This document shows positions 30,197-41,254 of a stretch of 64,000 nucleotides of DNA, piece by piece (the stretch's first letter is position 1; every line of letters begins with the position of its first letter). Source of the DNA: Nematostella vectensis. Lineage: Eukaryota > Cnidaria > Anthozoa > Actiniaria > Edwardsiidae. The position numbers and the translations under genes were made by a program. The notes under the pieces are model-generated. The model worked only from the letters and a program-made list of their open reading frames with translations. It was not told where the DNA came from and did not search any database. The stretch lies in contig NC_064038.1 of the NCBI RefSeq assembly GCF_932526225.1, positions 6,537,822 through 6,601,821 of the forward strand, read 5' to 3'.

Positions 30197-33100
30197 CACT
30201 ACTCTCAGTGTCGGCCCTCGGGGATGTCGAGACAGGAAATGCAATAAATGGATACATATCCGGCACAAAATGCGCGTGTGACGTAAGACCGCACGTTGCA
30301 CGCCAACAACACTCACGAATCGCAAGACACCGCCGCCGAAATCTCGCCAATTCGTGCAAGAACAAATGCTAAAGATCATTAAAAGATATAGTGGGGTATT
30401 AGTTAGCGGTTATAGGTAATGAAGCGTTTGTAATTTGACTCATTACAAGATGATGATTGAGTAAACCGCCCCTTATATCAGTGAAGCGACAAGATAAACA
30501 AAATTCCAATTGCGTACATCTAGTAGTCCGAATGTCAGTTTAGTCGCCATATGAAACAATAACATGTACACAAAACGACACGAGGTGTTTGGTGAGCCGT
30601 CTCGCGTAGGACGAAATGCTTGACTGAGAGATTTATTCACCGTTAGTGGCGCGCCATATATGAAGGCCTGTAGAGAGGCTGAATCATTCACCTAATCCGT
30701 GTCCTATTATACAGAAAGCTTTACACTTCGTGGTAATATGAGGCTGCGAAAGCTTTTGACATTTTGAGAGCGTTCCGAATGTCTCACAGTTTACGGATTG
30801 CGTTTCCTTACCCATAGAAGAGGTTGACAATGATAGAAACAATGTGCCCCTTTCAAATTCTAATATATGACCACCAATTGGTTAATGGTAAGTATGCACG
30901 CGTATCGAGCGCCAGAGAAAAATACTAAATAAAGATGTGCGAACAGCAAGAACAAATACACTGATTGGCTTCACTAAGTAGTCAACAACATGAACAAGGA
31001 GGCTTTTTTGTCCTCCCCAAATTGGATATCCTAGAATTCTCTCCCGGCATCTTAATAGCTGGACCCTGAGAATTCTATGAATCTCATTTCCCGTTTTCCC
31101 CATACGCCATCTAGGTCACTGTGACATGGCAGAAATCAAATATGGCAAACAATTACTATAGTAGTTAGATGTAACAAACAAACAAAATATAAAATACGAC
31201 TTTTCAAATGATGCAATATAAAATTTGCAGCTCGCGTCCCGGCGAGGGAGATGGTCCGTCAAAATCTCAGGGCGATGGGATGCTCATCGTACTAGTGTTT
31301 TCAGCATATTATAATTTCTTACTAGTCTTACATCGTACTAGTTTTTTCAGCATATTATAATTTCTTTTCTCGACTCTGATAACTACTCCGCGTTCCCTTA
31401 GGACCCGGTACCATTTTCCCGCCTAAAAAGACCGAGTTTTTGCCGCTCAAAAAAAGTCATGTGATTTGTAGTGCATGTCGCCAATTTGTTTCTTTAATTT
31501 ATGTGACTATTCTAGTGACAAATTAAAACCAAAATAAACCCAGAAATTACTGCGCCTGTCAAGTCAGAGAACAACGAAAAAATTAATAAAAATAAAAATA
31601 GGGTCTCTCTCCGACAAAGAAACTTTCTAACTTATACGTAAGCGCTAAATAAGCTTTTTGCAGTTATTTTGCCGCCAAAAGGCTGTGCGCGAACGAGTTT
31701 GGCACCCAAAAAGTCACGTGATCTGTTAGTGCAAGTCGCATGTTGTGCAAGCAAGTAAGAACAAATAGACTTTGGGTGGCGATTCGGACTTCACTCGAGC
31801 CCCATTCTGAGCCAGCATCTACTATATGGCTTTAGCCTAACCACTTACCACTGACGGTCAATTGAATGATTATGATAAGGGCGAACGCAATCGGGAACAA
31901 ACAGTGTAAGAAATACATCGTCGGTTAATACTCCGGAGTCTCTCCCTGTAAGTGGTGGCTTTCTTGACTCTTGGTCGGAAGTCTTTCAGGACGTGATCGC
32001 TCTGTCGACAGCTGGTCGGGAGTCTCTCGGTAAGTGATCGCTTTCTTGACTCTTGGTAGGAGGAGGTAATCGCTCTGTCGAGAGTTGGTCGGAAGTCTCT
32101 CGGTAAGTGATCGCTCTCGTTCGGTTTTCTTACGGATAGGATTCCAGCTCTCCTAGATAAAGGTATAATTAGATTTTGCCAAAAAATCGATTATTTCATT
32201 TTTCTGGTCTTTAAGGGGGCGCTTGGAAAGGGGGCGCTTATTAGGGAGAAGCACTTATATCATATCAGAGGGGGCGCTTTTTGGGAGGGGGCGCTTTTTG
32301 GGAGGGGGCACTTATTTGGGAGGGGGCGCTTTTTGGGAGGGGGCACTTATTAGGGAGAAGCACTTATTTGGGAGGGGGCGCTTTTTGGGAGGGGGCACTT
32401 ATTAGGGAGAAGTACTTATTTCAGAGGGGGCGCTTTTTGGGAGGGGGCGCTTGGAAAGGGGGCGCTTATTAGGGAGAAGCACTTATTTGGGAGGGGGCGC
32501 TTTTTGGGAGGGGGCGCTTATTTCATTTCGGGCAAAACAATACCAGCTTCTGAATCGTTTGAGAACAACTAACTTAATCTGCGATAAACTGAAACGACAG
32601 TAAAATGTTTTAGAATTAATACGGTACATTCAAGGAGGGGTTTTTATTGTTTATAAATCGATGGCAATATTGCCTTCACAGTCGTTTTTTTCGATAACTA
32701 GATTCTCGGGCGCATGCGCAGCATCCCTGAGATCTACACCTTTCAAGTACTGGTGGTTGGTTTTGTTGGTATCTTTTTAGGGAGGGGAGGGGGGGAATTT
32801 AAGAGGGGACGCATATTCCAAATTTCGAGGTCAGGGGGAGCACTTATCGGGGAGGGGGCGCTTGATTAAAGGAGGGCGCTTATTCGAATCATAACGGTAC
32901 TTGTTACTGTAGCAGTAAAGCTAAAACTGGAGTTAGACTCAAGTTAAACACTGAACTCTTTTATTTCATACAGGCGTGTTTCGTACGAGCCGCGTAGCGC
33001 CACTCGGCGCATTCTATTGTGAAACAGATTTTACGAGGAGCAACAAAATATATGTTTATTATAGTGATGCATTTTGAAAAACAAAATCATATTGTGTTCA

Positions 33101-33914
33101 TAGTTATTAAGATTATATATAGTTTGTGGTATTATTCTTTTAATATTTCATTGGTATTATATTTGTTTTAAATATGCACTAGAATAAATTAAATAATCTT
33201 AGAACATTTCCATGAACATTGTCAGACTTGAATTGAACTACGAGCCTCAAATAAAAACAAATTAGGAGCTCTTATATTAAGAAAATAATATAGCTATATT
33301 AATGGTTGATGATATTGATTTCATAAAAAATATTGGAAATCTGAACAATGAATCGGTTTTCACGATACAATAATGCAATTTTTCTATCCCTTTTAGCGCT
33401 ACTGCTATACAGGCATCCATCGCATGCTTTGATCTTGTCCCTCGAGTACGGATAAGCGCAAGGACGGAAAAACAGGATTAAGTACAAGTGAAATGCGTTT
33501 ATAAGCGAAGGATTTGCGTATTTGCACGTGCAAATTAATATCCAATTATCACGTGCGCGCGTGGGGGATTATGGGTCAGACCACACTCCAAAGGTCAACT
33601 AGACAAAACTTTTTTCGGTTCTTTGTGACACAAGAAAGCAAACGAGATTAACGATCATCTACCAAATTAAGTGTTTAACTAATCGAGATTGCCTCATTTC
33701 CAAATGATGGTAAACATATAAGAAAATCATGAAGAAGAAACGTAGGAAAAATTCTTTCCTGCTGACGGTACATAGGACCTTGTGGACTGTGCCGACAGTT
33801 ATGCGCAATGTCGACAAAACACAGAGGTTTCTTTAATTATTTACAATGTTTCGGCAGGACAATAAGCCTTTTTTCATTAAAATGTATATTGTAGTATAAA
33901 AATGGCATGTTTGC
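30197..33914. other. Gene-poor stretch upstream of follistatin
   Basis: No exon recognised. Contents: two 35-bp direct copies of CATCGTACTAGTGTTTTCAG-type sequence near 31287 and 31331; a stretch at 31410-31690 resembling 16480-16670 (shared AAACCCAGAAATTACTGCGC and CGTAAGCGCT words), so a dispersed repeat; an imperfect repeat of TCTCGGTAAGTGATCGCT at 31930-32120; and the GC-rich array at 32213-32520. Confidence 0.4.
32213..32520. repeat. GC-rich tandem repeat of GGGAGGGGGCGCTT words
   Basis: Interleaved GGGAGGGGGCGCTTTTT, GGGAGGGGGCACTTATT and AGGGAGAAGCACTTATT words of about 17-19 bp, some 16 copies, with scattered relatives at 32840-32890 and 16165-16260. Open frames with G-R-G-x-F-L-G-G-G repeats are produced by it. 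Confidence 0.85.
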
Positions 33915-34556
33915 GGGGAGATTCCTATCAAAAAAGTGCCAAATTTGGGGTTTATATTTAAAAAGTGACTATTTCACTACAATTGGTCAGATTCCCATAA
34001 AACTTGGTACAAATGTTCTTAATAAAGTTATCTACATCATCATGTAATTATATGTGAATATTAATGAGCCCCTGGTTTAATATTAACTCTCAAAGGAAAT
34101 ATTTCAAAACGCTTTATTAAAACTGCCCCCACCATTTTTTACACTTTCTATTTACATTGAAGGCTTTATATTGCATAAACACATCATGGACATAAGGAAA
34201 AACAAACCTATGGGACGGTTTGTTGATAAGCCAATTATGGTTACCATAGCAACCAAAACCTCTTCATGAAGACTTATACTGGTATATCACAGGCTAGGTT
34301 AAAGTTTTTTTTTTTAAATGCTCCCATAGGTTTGTAATATGGACTATACACTACAAGTCTGCCAAATTTGAGCTAAAACCGTTAATTACCTGTCAAGATA
34401 CTTAAGGGGGGGCAATAAAATAATACGAAAATTAGTATATTTGAGAAATCAGCTCTTAAAGTTTGACAAATGAGTTTTGAAAGCAAAACCACAGTAGTTA
34501 GGCTTTATGCTTGGTATAGAATAAATCAGACTGCCATAGAATCACAATTTATCATC

Positions 34557-35760
34557 TAATGTTTATTTGCCCTTTTCTTCCTCCTACGGCTAGTTGAGGG
34601 CCCCAAGTCATGTCCTAGCTCATTAAAGCCTCCTGCCTCATATGTTGTGCCTTCCCGTTCTAACCTAAGCTCTTTGTCGCTCAAGACATCTGCGGCGATA
34701 GAAGACAAAGGCGCGCTTGGGAGAAGATCGATGCCACTTCCTTGTATCACACAGGGCGTCTCAGGCAGGAAAAGGTTCCGCATCACCATGTTTTCATGGG
34801 CCCCCATGATTTCGAGTTGGGTGTGGCCCCTCTGGATGTTGACATGTCAACCTGCCTTTTCTACTCTCTCTCTATCTCTTCTCTTACTTTCTTTCTCTGT
34901 ATGACAACCCACTTCAATCCCCGCCCTTCTCATGATTTCATGCTTCCCGGTAGCACCCAGACTGAAGTGGATAGCCGCAGACCCAACAGCCATCTCTTTC
35001 CCTACCATGCCATTTATGCTTTGGGCACCCGGCCCACACCAAAGCATTCAAAGATTCATTGGCATTCTGTATGTAGCCAGGGAGACACCTCGCCAACAGA
35101 GCAGGATCTGTAGCCGAGTATAGATGGGCTTCAGGCACTTGATGAACACCGGGTCCAGGTGGTACTCTTTGTATTCACAAGGAAGACCTTTCTTTTATTT
35201 GCACCAAGAGTTGGCTGGGCAGAACTGGTGTCTCTCCATGTCAGGGATTTTTGTGCAGTAACACCAGGATGCTTTTATTGCATTTTGCATCTGAGCAATG
35301 GCTGCGTCTCTCTCTATCGGCGTATTTGCATTCTTATTTACATTGTCCATGATAGCTTTTCCATAGTATTTTTTTAATTTTTCAATAGAACTCTTGGTCA
35401 GTCTGCCAGACCTCCCTTTCACACAGGTTTGCCATCTTCTAACTTGTTTGAAGAAGTCTGGAAGTGATACAAGGCCTTGCCCATCCGTTTCTGGACATGG
35501 CCTATGCAGTCCAGCTTGACCACTCTGTTGCAGTCAGCACTTCCATCAAGGTGACTTGACTCCCATTCCACATAGTCCTCAGACTTGAGCCACTCCTTGT
35601 ACTCTGTGCTTGCTCTGGACATTGACTCAAACTTGTTGCATGTGTCATACACACCGTACTGGTCCCAAATAGAGTCGTAGGACTTAGAGTCCCCGTCGCA
35701 AATCATGTACTTGTGCATGAGATTGAAGGAAAGACTCCTCCCTCACAACCTCTTGGCGCA
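34557..35760 (-). pseudogene. Mutator-like transposase, frameshifted remnant
   Basis: Cut-and-paste transposase of the Mutator-like group abundant in cnidarians. Minus-strand frames in order: 35718-35419 contains GDSKSYDSIW and VKLDCIGHVQKRMGKAL; 35422-35195 contains YYGKAI and FCPANSWCK; 35138-34938 contains QNANESLNALVW; 35047-34847 contains FSLGATGKHEIM; then 34807-34556 ends in a basic tail (RRRKKRANK). The conserved blocks follow family order but in at least four different frames with no splice sites between, so the copy is dead. Name from remembered family pattern. Confidence 0.75.
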
Positions 35761-35824
35761 TTCCTTTTCCATACTAGGGCTAGACCCATCAAAGCTTCCA
35801 AGACACTCATGTGACTCTACCCAG

Positions 35825-36916
35825 GGGGTCGTTTCTCAAAACTCCCGGTAATATCCATATCAAACATATTCCTCAAGGATAGTGTCCTTCGTTTGCATTT
35901 CCTTATATGGTCATTGATGCCCATATTTAGAAAAGCTAAAGTTTTCCCGCTCCCTGATCTACAGAAAATATGGTGAAAAAAGCTGATTCCTGTCAATTTG
36001 CGACTCGCGGCAAGAATTTGTCAAAAAAACCTGACAGCTTGGTCAAATTTGTATCTCACTAGTTTTGAAAAGCTCTTAGACCCAGGCCTCCCAGAGATTG
36101 ACCGAGCGGGTTTGAAGGTCACCCAAATATTGATATGCGGGCCCGTTAGGGTACCGGGACAGTTTTCGGGATACTTTTCCGGGCGAGGAAGAGCGTTTCT
36201 CAAAGCTTGCGGTAGCGTCCCGGTTGTTTACGGGTTCCCGATAAGCAAATTATAATTTTCAGAGTTAATGAATAAATTGGCTAAATAATTATTGAATATC
36301 AATAAAAATCGTAGATTTGTTGATATCTGTAAACAACTGGTACCCCAAACACTACTGTGGCATCGGCACTTTTTGAAAAAAAGACAAAGAACAAGTAGAT
36401 AAAGTCTCATTTTGTAGCAAACTTCCAATATCTTCGCAAAGTTGTTTACATTTTTTTAGGCGCACGGTGACAGCTAAATGTCAAATCATTTGACAGAAAA
36501 GAAACCTGATTGGCTATTTGCTCGAATCCCATAAAATGATGTTAGCCGTGATTGGCCCACTTCTTTCCGGGCAGTGATATGGTTTCCTCAAATGATGAAA
36601 ATTTACTACAACTCGACACAACTTGAAAATGGCGAGATTTAATCAGAAAAAAAGCACCAAATTGGATAGTTCAACTTGGCCAATTCTAGATGAATAGTTG
36701 ATCTATAAATTCAGAAAATATTAAGGAAAACATCGTTTTGGGTATCAATTTTCGCATTAAAAGTAATTCCCGGTAAGAGCTCCCGTAAGTTACCGGGATT
36801 TTTTCCGGGCCCGACATTAACGGGCGTTTTGAGAAACACCCGTGAAGTTTATCGGGGGCTTACCGGGTGACTTTCCGGGTTTCCGGGTTTAACGGGACTT
36901 TTGAGAAACGACCCCC
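35825..36916. mobile_element. TIR element nested in the Mutator-like transposon
   Basis: The left end CAGGGGGTCGTTTCTCAAAA and the right end TTTTGAGAAACGACCCCCAG are exact inverted repeats. Sub-terminal CCCGGTAA/TTACCGGG words recur inside. The same family occurs at 49735-50370 (shared ATTGGCCCAC, ACCGGGCAGTG, TTTGACAGA and ACTCGACACAACT). Confidence 0.8.
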
Positions 36917-37182
36917 AGACCTCAAACTCAAGGGCGCAAAACAAAAGAAAGCTATCTCGTTACGATGGTAACGGATAACTCACAACATCGTATGTCTCAG
37001 TATTTGTCTTTTTTATGGGTATTTCTTTTAGAATTTAGCATAAAAAGGTATAGAACAGAAAAGTATAATGCTTGAACAGTATTTAGAAGCACTTATTAGA
37101 AAATCATCACTTTTTTTCATTTTTTTGGGGATTTTTTGATAGGAATCTCCCCTGTCAAGCGGTGCACCCTCGAAAGATACAA

Positions 37183-37320
37183 GAGCAGGCCCGTACCCAG
37201 GAATTTTCCTGGGGAGTGCGAAATCCGAAAAAGTGTACCTAATTTTTCTTGGGGGGGGAAGGGTTTTTTTTCTAAAATAAATCTGACCGCCCCCGGAAGG
37301 TTTTTTTTTTATGCCATTTC
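37183..37320. mobile_element. Fragment of the CAGGCCCGTACCCAG repeat family
   Basis: Begins CAGGCCCGTACCCAGGAA and continues through a G-run. Relatives: a full copy at 44008-44150 and a right end at about 14985-15020 (AAATCCTGGGTACGGGCCTG). Only one terminus is clear here. Confidence 0.5.
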
Positions 37321-37424
37321 CGTATCTCCACCCCTTACCGTACTATATGTACATTAGATGACTATACAAGGATGTTTCCATAAAGCTTATTAAACGGCCC
37401 CCAAAACTTTCCCCACTTAATGTG

Positions 37425-37540
37425 TACTAACTTAATTTTCGCGACACTTAATTTTCGCGTCACTTTATTTTCGCGAATCTTTTAAAACTGCGAAATTCGC
37501 GAAATTAAAGTGACGCGAAAAGTAAGTGTAATAAAGTAGT
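37425..37540. repeat. Inverted repeat of AATTTTCGCG words
   Basis: Repeated AATTTTCGCG words (37435-37475) are followed by their complement CGCGAAATTAAAGTGACGCG (37495-37520). It could fold into a hairpin or be a small MITE; no target duplication was assigned. Confidence 0.5.
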
Positions 37541-40500
37541 TCCGTTTGAACGCAGTTGGAACGACGGAAGCTACAACGCGGTTTAGCAGTTGTGAATTAA
37601 AGACGAGAGCTCGCACAATACTTAAAATGGCAGTAAATACAAGTAACGACGAGATAAGACCCTTAGGTATTCCTACAAGTCCCTTCTACCCCCTTCGATC
37701 TTCTCTACTCCGGCCTGAATAGTGGCCGTACACCCCTTTACTTTGCAGAGGAATTAGATATTAATTTAACCCCTCCCCCTCTCCTCTGGTACACACTTCT
37801 AACTATCGGCACACTTTCAACAGCTTTAAAGCACTTTCAAGGCCTCTAAGTGCTCGGGTTATCTATAGACTCACTAAACGGCCTAAAAATAGGGACAGAG
37901 TGTTTACTACACGCTACACCTAGACTGGAATAACAGTTCATTTTTCATGATTATTTGTACATAGATGTGAGTGCCTTTGCTGTTGAGATGTTGCGGTGTT
38001 GGAGAAGAAAGTCGTGGGAAAGTTTAGAATTGAAGAGAAAGCAGGCGTAGAAAGAAAAAAAGCGAAAAAACAGTAGACAAATAAACAAACAAACAAACAA
38101 ACGAATAAGAGAGAGGGATAATAAATGAAGGAAAGAATAATAATAATAAAAGGAGGAGAATAATAGAATAAGAAATAATAAAGACTAGAGGAAGTAAGCA
38201 AGAAAAGAAAGAAAGACAAAAAGATGAAGACATAAACAACAACGATAAATACCCAAGCGATAATTGATAACTTTATCGTATCGAATAAGGTTACATTGTT
38301 ATTCAGTGAAGACCACTGCTATCAATATAAACAACTTATACGGCTTACACACCTCCAAAACCATTCAGAAAACTTATCTCTAAATTCCATCGTCTAGGTT
38401 CTTCTTTTAATACTCCAAAGAGATGCCTGATGTTGATATTGCCGAGATGTTTACGCGAGAGCTTCATTATAAATGCTTGAAAATATTTATTTTCTGTATG
38501 GAAATTGTTGATATTCTCTCTTCTGTTTTGTATTCTGCAAACATACCTCCGTGATGTCACGACGTTTACCCTCTATTTGTACACATTTTCACCCACTTCG
38601 TAACATTTAACTCCTTAAGTGGAAGTTTGAATTCATCTTAGAAAATTGTTACTTTCATTTCCCAAAACGAACCAGGCATATGTTAGTAAATATATTTTGA
38701 GCAAACAATTCTTTTTGGGGTTTCTATCTGGAGTTATTTTTGAGTGGCGAGAAATTGTTAAACGTATGGGCGTTTACAAAAAGGAATTAGCTCTTGTTGT
38801 TCTACTTACGTTACGAAAGTAGTACAGCCTTACTAACAGGGGACTGTCTTCAAGTCTATTCGCAGATCGCCCTAGAGCTGAATGTTTCAACTGCGTTGTC
38901 TGCTTTGAAGGGTAATAACTGTGTAATGCGCAGTTATAGGGATTTTGAGACATTCCTCGCATTTCTAGCGTCTGGAAACCTACCTGTGACGACACGAAGG
39001 GAGCTAAAACCGTGCAGTGAAAGGACGGAGTAAATTTGCCAGCTCTTTACGATTAGATAAGTCTGTCGCGAATTAGCCCAAGACTTCGAGACACACATCT
39101 AATGTTTCGCAGACACTTGGAGTTCGACGATGAATGAGTATGAAAAAGGAAACATTGTTCGATTGTTTGTTTCGCGTATGGAGCCATTTTTATATGACGC
39201 GCGCATACTGTGAATGGGCTACGGGTAGTGATAACGTCGCCAACTGCAAATGCGAAAGAATCAAGAGAATTTTAGAGCAAAGGACTATATAATCTACAAG
39301 TTTTCCGTTGGTTATTGGTCATACAACCGTTCACTCCATGCATCATTCTGCGAGCAAAATGACCCAAATTGCACATAATTCGCATACTTTCCTATTATCA
39401 GCAAATAACTATATTTAATAAAGATGTTACAGTCAAACACATAAAATTATGCTTCTTCTTGTTATGAAAACACATTCCATAGAAAAGTACATGTCTAAGT
39501 AGCAGAAAGCTTTAATGATTTGGAGTAATTGAAATGGTTATCTGTAGATTTCTCGGCGGTAAAAGCGCGAGGAGTTTATGAGATAAGGCTAGTTTCGGCG
39601 CGACAAGGTGATCCGCTAATCCTTTGTAAATCTCCGCTTGTCTGCCCCTAGATGCTGGATGGGTTGTTTCCTTCAGCAGCTCCAAGAAACGTAGATCTAT
39701 TGAGAGCGGAGGATTAACAGATGGAGGCTCTGGGGGACCCAAGGTCCATCCCCTGGGTACACCCCTGATTTTTGTGAGTTTCTCCTTCCCCTGCCCCCAT
39801 TACCTAACTTATGCATTTCTGACTGTAGACTCGTGTGTCTACTTATGCGCACAAACCGCATGCGCACTTATATCTACATGTTAAAATCTCTTGCGCATTT
39901 CCTGAGCTCGATACGGAGAGCTTTTCACACTCTCCGACGAATAATACGTGTTAAACAAGACTCGAAAATTTCGAGATACAGAATATCCAATGCACGCTGA
40001 GGAAAAGTTCACACGTGCACTTTGCTAGCTGCCGAAACGAGGCCAAAAACTCACGAGGTAGTAAGCAAAGCGCACCCCTGAAATTTCCACACCGTGTGCG
40101 CCGGGCTTAAACATTACAACCCGACAAGTAAAATGTGCGAGCTGGATGGCCGAGAAGAGTACACATATGTATTTAGAGAAAGTATACTTAATCTAACAAC
40201 TATGCTTTGGATTCGTAAGGCCCGTAAGGCCCGTACCATCAATGTTTGTTGTATAAAACAAATAGAACACTAACCTCATAGACCCATAGAAGACGTCACG
40301 GCAAGTCGACTTATATGTTTGCGTAGACTTTTTCTTTCATTACAAGAAAACAGCGATAGCTTAGTGACACACGGGCTTCACAGTATTTTGCGTAAATACC
40401 TCCAACTCCGGCACAAGCGGCTGCAAAGAATTCTATTAAACACCTAGCCCCAAAATTGGACTTTTGGCCCCTTGAGGAGGAGCTCCCTGTTCCCCCCTCC

Positions 40501-40600
40501 CAGTAACGTAAGAATCTTGTCCGCTTGAGGGTTACCAAACTTCATTAAAAAAAAAACAGCTAGAGAAAGAGAATGAAAGACAGCAATTACAATTTATTAA
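37541..40600. other. Intergenic stretch left of the elongase gene
   Basis: A purine-rich tract lies at 38020-38230. An open minus-strand stretch at 39742-39512 (76 codons, Pro-rich start, ending TAA) has normal-looking codon use but no recognised homology or splice partners, and may be an old exon or repeat fragment. Nothing else supportable was seen. Confidence 0.35.
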
Positions 40601-40621
40601 CTCTGTTCCTAAATACACCCT

Positions 40622-41208
40622 TTATTCCATCTTTTTGGTCGATCCCTTCTTTGGTTTAATGTAAGCCAAGTAATAAAAGTGTGAAAACAAAGCTATCATC
40701 GTCAATTCGTAGAAGATTGCATAGTAACAGAAACCGTAATAAAAATATCCTACAACCTGGTGAACAAGCCCAATATAAAACTGAACCAATTGGAGAACGG
40801 TGAGGGTTTTCTTCCAGAGAGGCCGCTGACCAGGACTGAGGGCTGTTAGTGCGTAATAGTAGTAAAGAAGAACGTGGATGACGGAGTTCATGCCAAGGAC
40901 AAAGCCGACCGCTGGCCAGGGACCGTTGGTATAGCCGAATTCGCTTGCAAGGAGCATGGAGAAGTGATGGTATACCTGTAAACAGTAACACATTTTACAT
41001 AACAACTCTGTCCGTTCATCCATCTATCCGCCTATGCCCGTCTGTCTGTTTTTGTCCGTGCGTCCTCTATCTGTCTTTCCCTCTGTCTGCCCTTCTGTTC
41101 CTCTGTCTGTCCAATGTCTGTCGTTCTGTCCGTCCTTCTGTTAGACCATCCGTAAATCTGTCTGTCCATATGTCTGTCAGTACGTTGTCTCTCTCCCTCC
41201 CCCCCCCC

Positions 41209-41254
<46 letters not shown>

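Larger units (their letters stand above)
33915..37152 (-). mobile_element. Decayed Mutator-like DNA transposon, 3.2 kb, with nested element
   Basis: The left end GGGGAGATTCCTATCAAAAA (33915) is mirrored by TTTTTGATAGGAATCTCCCC ending at 37152. Between them is a minus-strand Mutator-like transposase remnant (34557-35760) and an internal hairpin around CCTATGGGAC/CCCATAGG (34207-34332). A second TIR element (35825-36916) is inserted between the transposase and the right end. An 8-11-bp target duplication could not be matched convincingly at the borders. Confidence 0.7.

Noticed and set aside
39512-39742. 76-codon minus-strand frame with a proline-rich start
   Set aside because: Codon use looks plausible, but there is no recognised family, no clear acceptor and no neighbouring exon; left as unassigned.
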